A stretch of 6,788 nucleotides of DNA from NCBI GenBank assembly GCA_031260385.1, contig JAIRKB010000031.1, positions 1 to 6,788 on the forward strand. Direction: 5' to 3'. The position numbers and the translations under genes were made by a program. Shown piece after piece: positions 5,983 to 6,788 of this stretch. Each line of letters begins with the position of its first letter. The stretch's first letter is position 1. Below the pieces are notes generated by a model. That model was not told the origin of the DNA. It ran no database searches and saw only the letters and a program-made list of their open reading frames with translations. The DNA comes from Propionibacteriaceae bacterium. GTDB lineage: Bacteria > Actinomycetota > Actinomycetes > Propionibacteriales > Propionibacteriaceae.

Positions 5983-6788
5983 ATGGACGAGATCATCCTT
6001 GGTGAGCGCTACGTTCTCGAGGGGCCGATCGGGCGCGGTGGCATGAGTGATGTTTGTCGAGCCCGAGACACCCGCCTGGAACGCGATGTGGCGATCAAAC
6101 GCCTGAGTCCCCGCCTGGCTGATGACCCCGCTTTCCGCAAGCGTTTTGCCCGGGAAGCCCGCGCTGTCGCGGGGTTGAGTCATCCCAATATCGTGGCGGT
6201 GTACGACACGGGCGAATATCCCGATGAGACGACCAGCGCGATGATCCCGTACATTGTCATGGAACTGGTGGTCGGCGAAACTCTGCGGGAGCGTCTGAAC
6301 AAGGTCGGCAAATTTAGCCCCACCAATGCCCTAGAAATCATCGATGCGGTGCTGGAGGCGCTCGGGGCGGCCCATGGGCGGGGGATCGTTCACCGCGATA
6401 TCAAGCCGGCGAATATCATGTTGACGCCGGACGGTCTGGTGAAGGTGATGGACTTCGGCATTGCCCGGATCGAGGACACCAAGTCTGATCTCACCACCAC
6501 TGGCGCGGTCTTGGGCACGCCGCAATATCTTTCCCCCGAGCAGGTTCGCGGTGAGACCGCCGATCTGCGGTCAGACCTTTACGCCGCCGGTTGCTTGCTT
6601 TATGAGCTGGCGACTGGGAACCCCCCTTTCGTTGGTGGTTCGGCGGTCTCCCTGGCCTACCAGCATGTCGAAGAGGCTCCGGCCTTGCCATCGAGCTTGG
6701 ATCAGCGTCTGCCGGCCGGTTTTGATGCGATCACCATGAAGGCGTTAGCGAAGCTGCGCCAGGATCGTTATCAGAATGCTGCCGAAAT
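5983..6788 (+). CDS. pknB: PknB-like Ser/Thr protein kinase, 3' partial
   Basis: These 268 codons form nearly a whole Hanks-type kinase domain and run off the window. The glycine loop is G17-R-G-G-M-S-D-V24, the ATP-binding lysine K39 (V-A-I-K), the catalytic loop H137-R138-D139 with K141 and N144, the metal-binding D157-F158-G159, and P185-E186 closes the activation segment. T171-T172-T173 lie where mycobacterial PknB carries its two autophosphorylated threonines. The stretches S-P-E-Q, L-A-Y-Q-H-V and K-A-L-A-K also resemble PknB closely. PknB kinases are membrane proteins whose outer PASTA domains sense cell-wall fragments and which control growth and division; the membrane segment and PASTA repeats, if present, lie beyond the window. 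The usual pknA, pbpA and rodA neighbours are not on the visible side, where pheA sits instead, so another PASTA-type or soluble kinase remains possible. Kinase certain, PknB identity probable. Confidence 0.95.
   Translation, partial: MDEIILGERYVLEGPIGRGGMSDVCRARDTRLERDVAIKRLSPRLADDPAFRKRFAREARAVAGLSHPNIVAVYDTGEYPDETTSAMIPYIVMELVVGETLRERLNKVGKFSPTNALEIIDAVLEALGAAHGRGIVHRDIKPANIMLTPDGLVKVMDFGIARIEDTKSDLTTTGAVLGTPQYLSPEQVRGETADLRSDLYAAGCLLYELATGNPPFVGGSAVSLAYQHVEEAPALPSSLDQRLPAGFDAITMKALAKLRQDRYQNAAE

Overview
The window looks like chromosomal DNA from a high-GC Gram-positive bacterium (Actinomycetota). This rests on a CydC half that seems fused to an upstream CydD, a THUMP-like methyltransferase typical of actinobacteria, a prephenate dehydratase ending in the actinobacterial G-S-Y-P-R-A-D manner, a PknB-type Ser/Thr kinase, and gene starts that look leaderless (a TAnnnT box 6-7 nt before ATG with no ribosome-binding site). 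No genus can be named from what is visible.

Layout. Bases 2-1624 (+) are the 3' end of a cydDC/cydC ABC exporter gene needed for cytochrome bd assembly. Bases 1631-1774 hold a palindromic element, not coding as far as can be seen: two 48-nt imperfect inverted arms around a 48-nt centre, with four copies of the core TTACCGCCA. The right arm ends two bases before the ribosome-binding site of an orphan AAA+ family ATPase (1789-3198, +) with a nuclease-like C-terminus. In sampled lines this gene is clearly less GC-rich than its neighbours, so it and the element may be an acquired unit. A convergent THUMP-like methyltransferase gene (3240-4460, -) follows. Its 3' end lies in a 36-bp in-frame tandem repeat that seems to have moved its stop codon. 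From a 59-bp divergent region, three genes read rightward: a MaoC-like hot-dog protein (4520-4987), prephenate dehydratase pheA (5037-5942) and a PknB-like kinase that runs off the window (5983-6788).

The genes do not form one pathway: respiration assembly, RNA or other methylation, hydratase-like chemistry, phenylalanine synthesis and cell-envelope signalling are side by side. The rightward genes are close enough (49 and 40 bp gaps) to be co-transcribed, although pheA and the kinase each have a possible promoter. The part least explained by known annotation is the palindromic element plus ATPase at 1631-3198. No stretch over 300 bases lacks a gene; the longest gap is 1625-1788.
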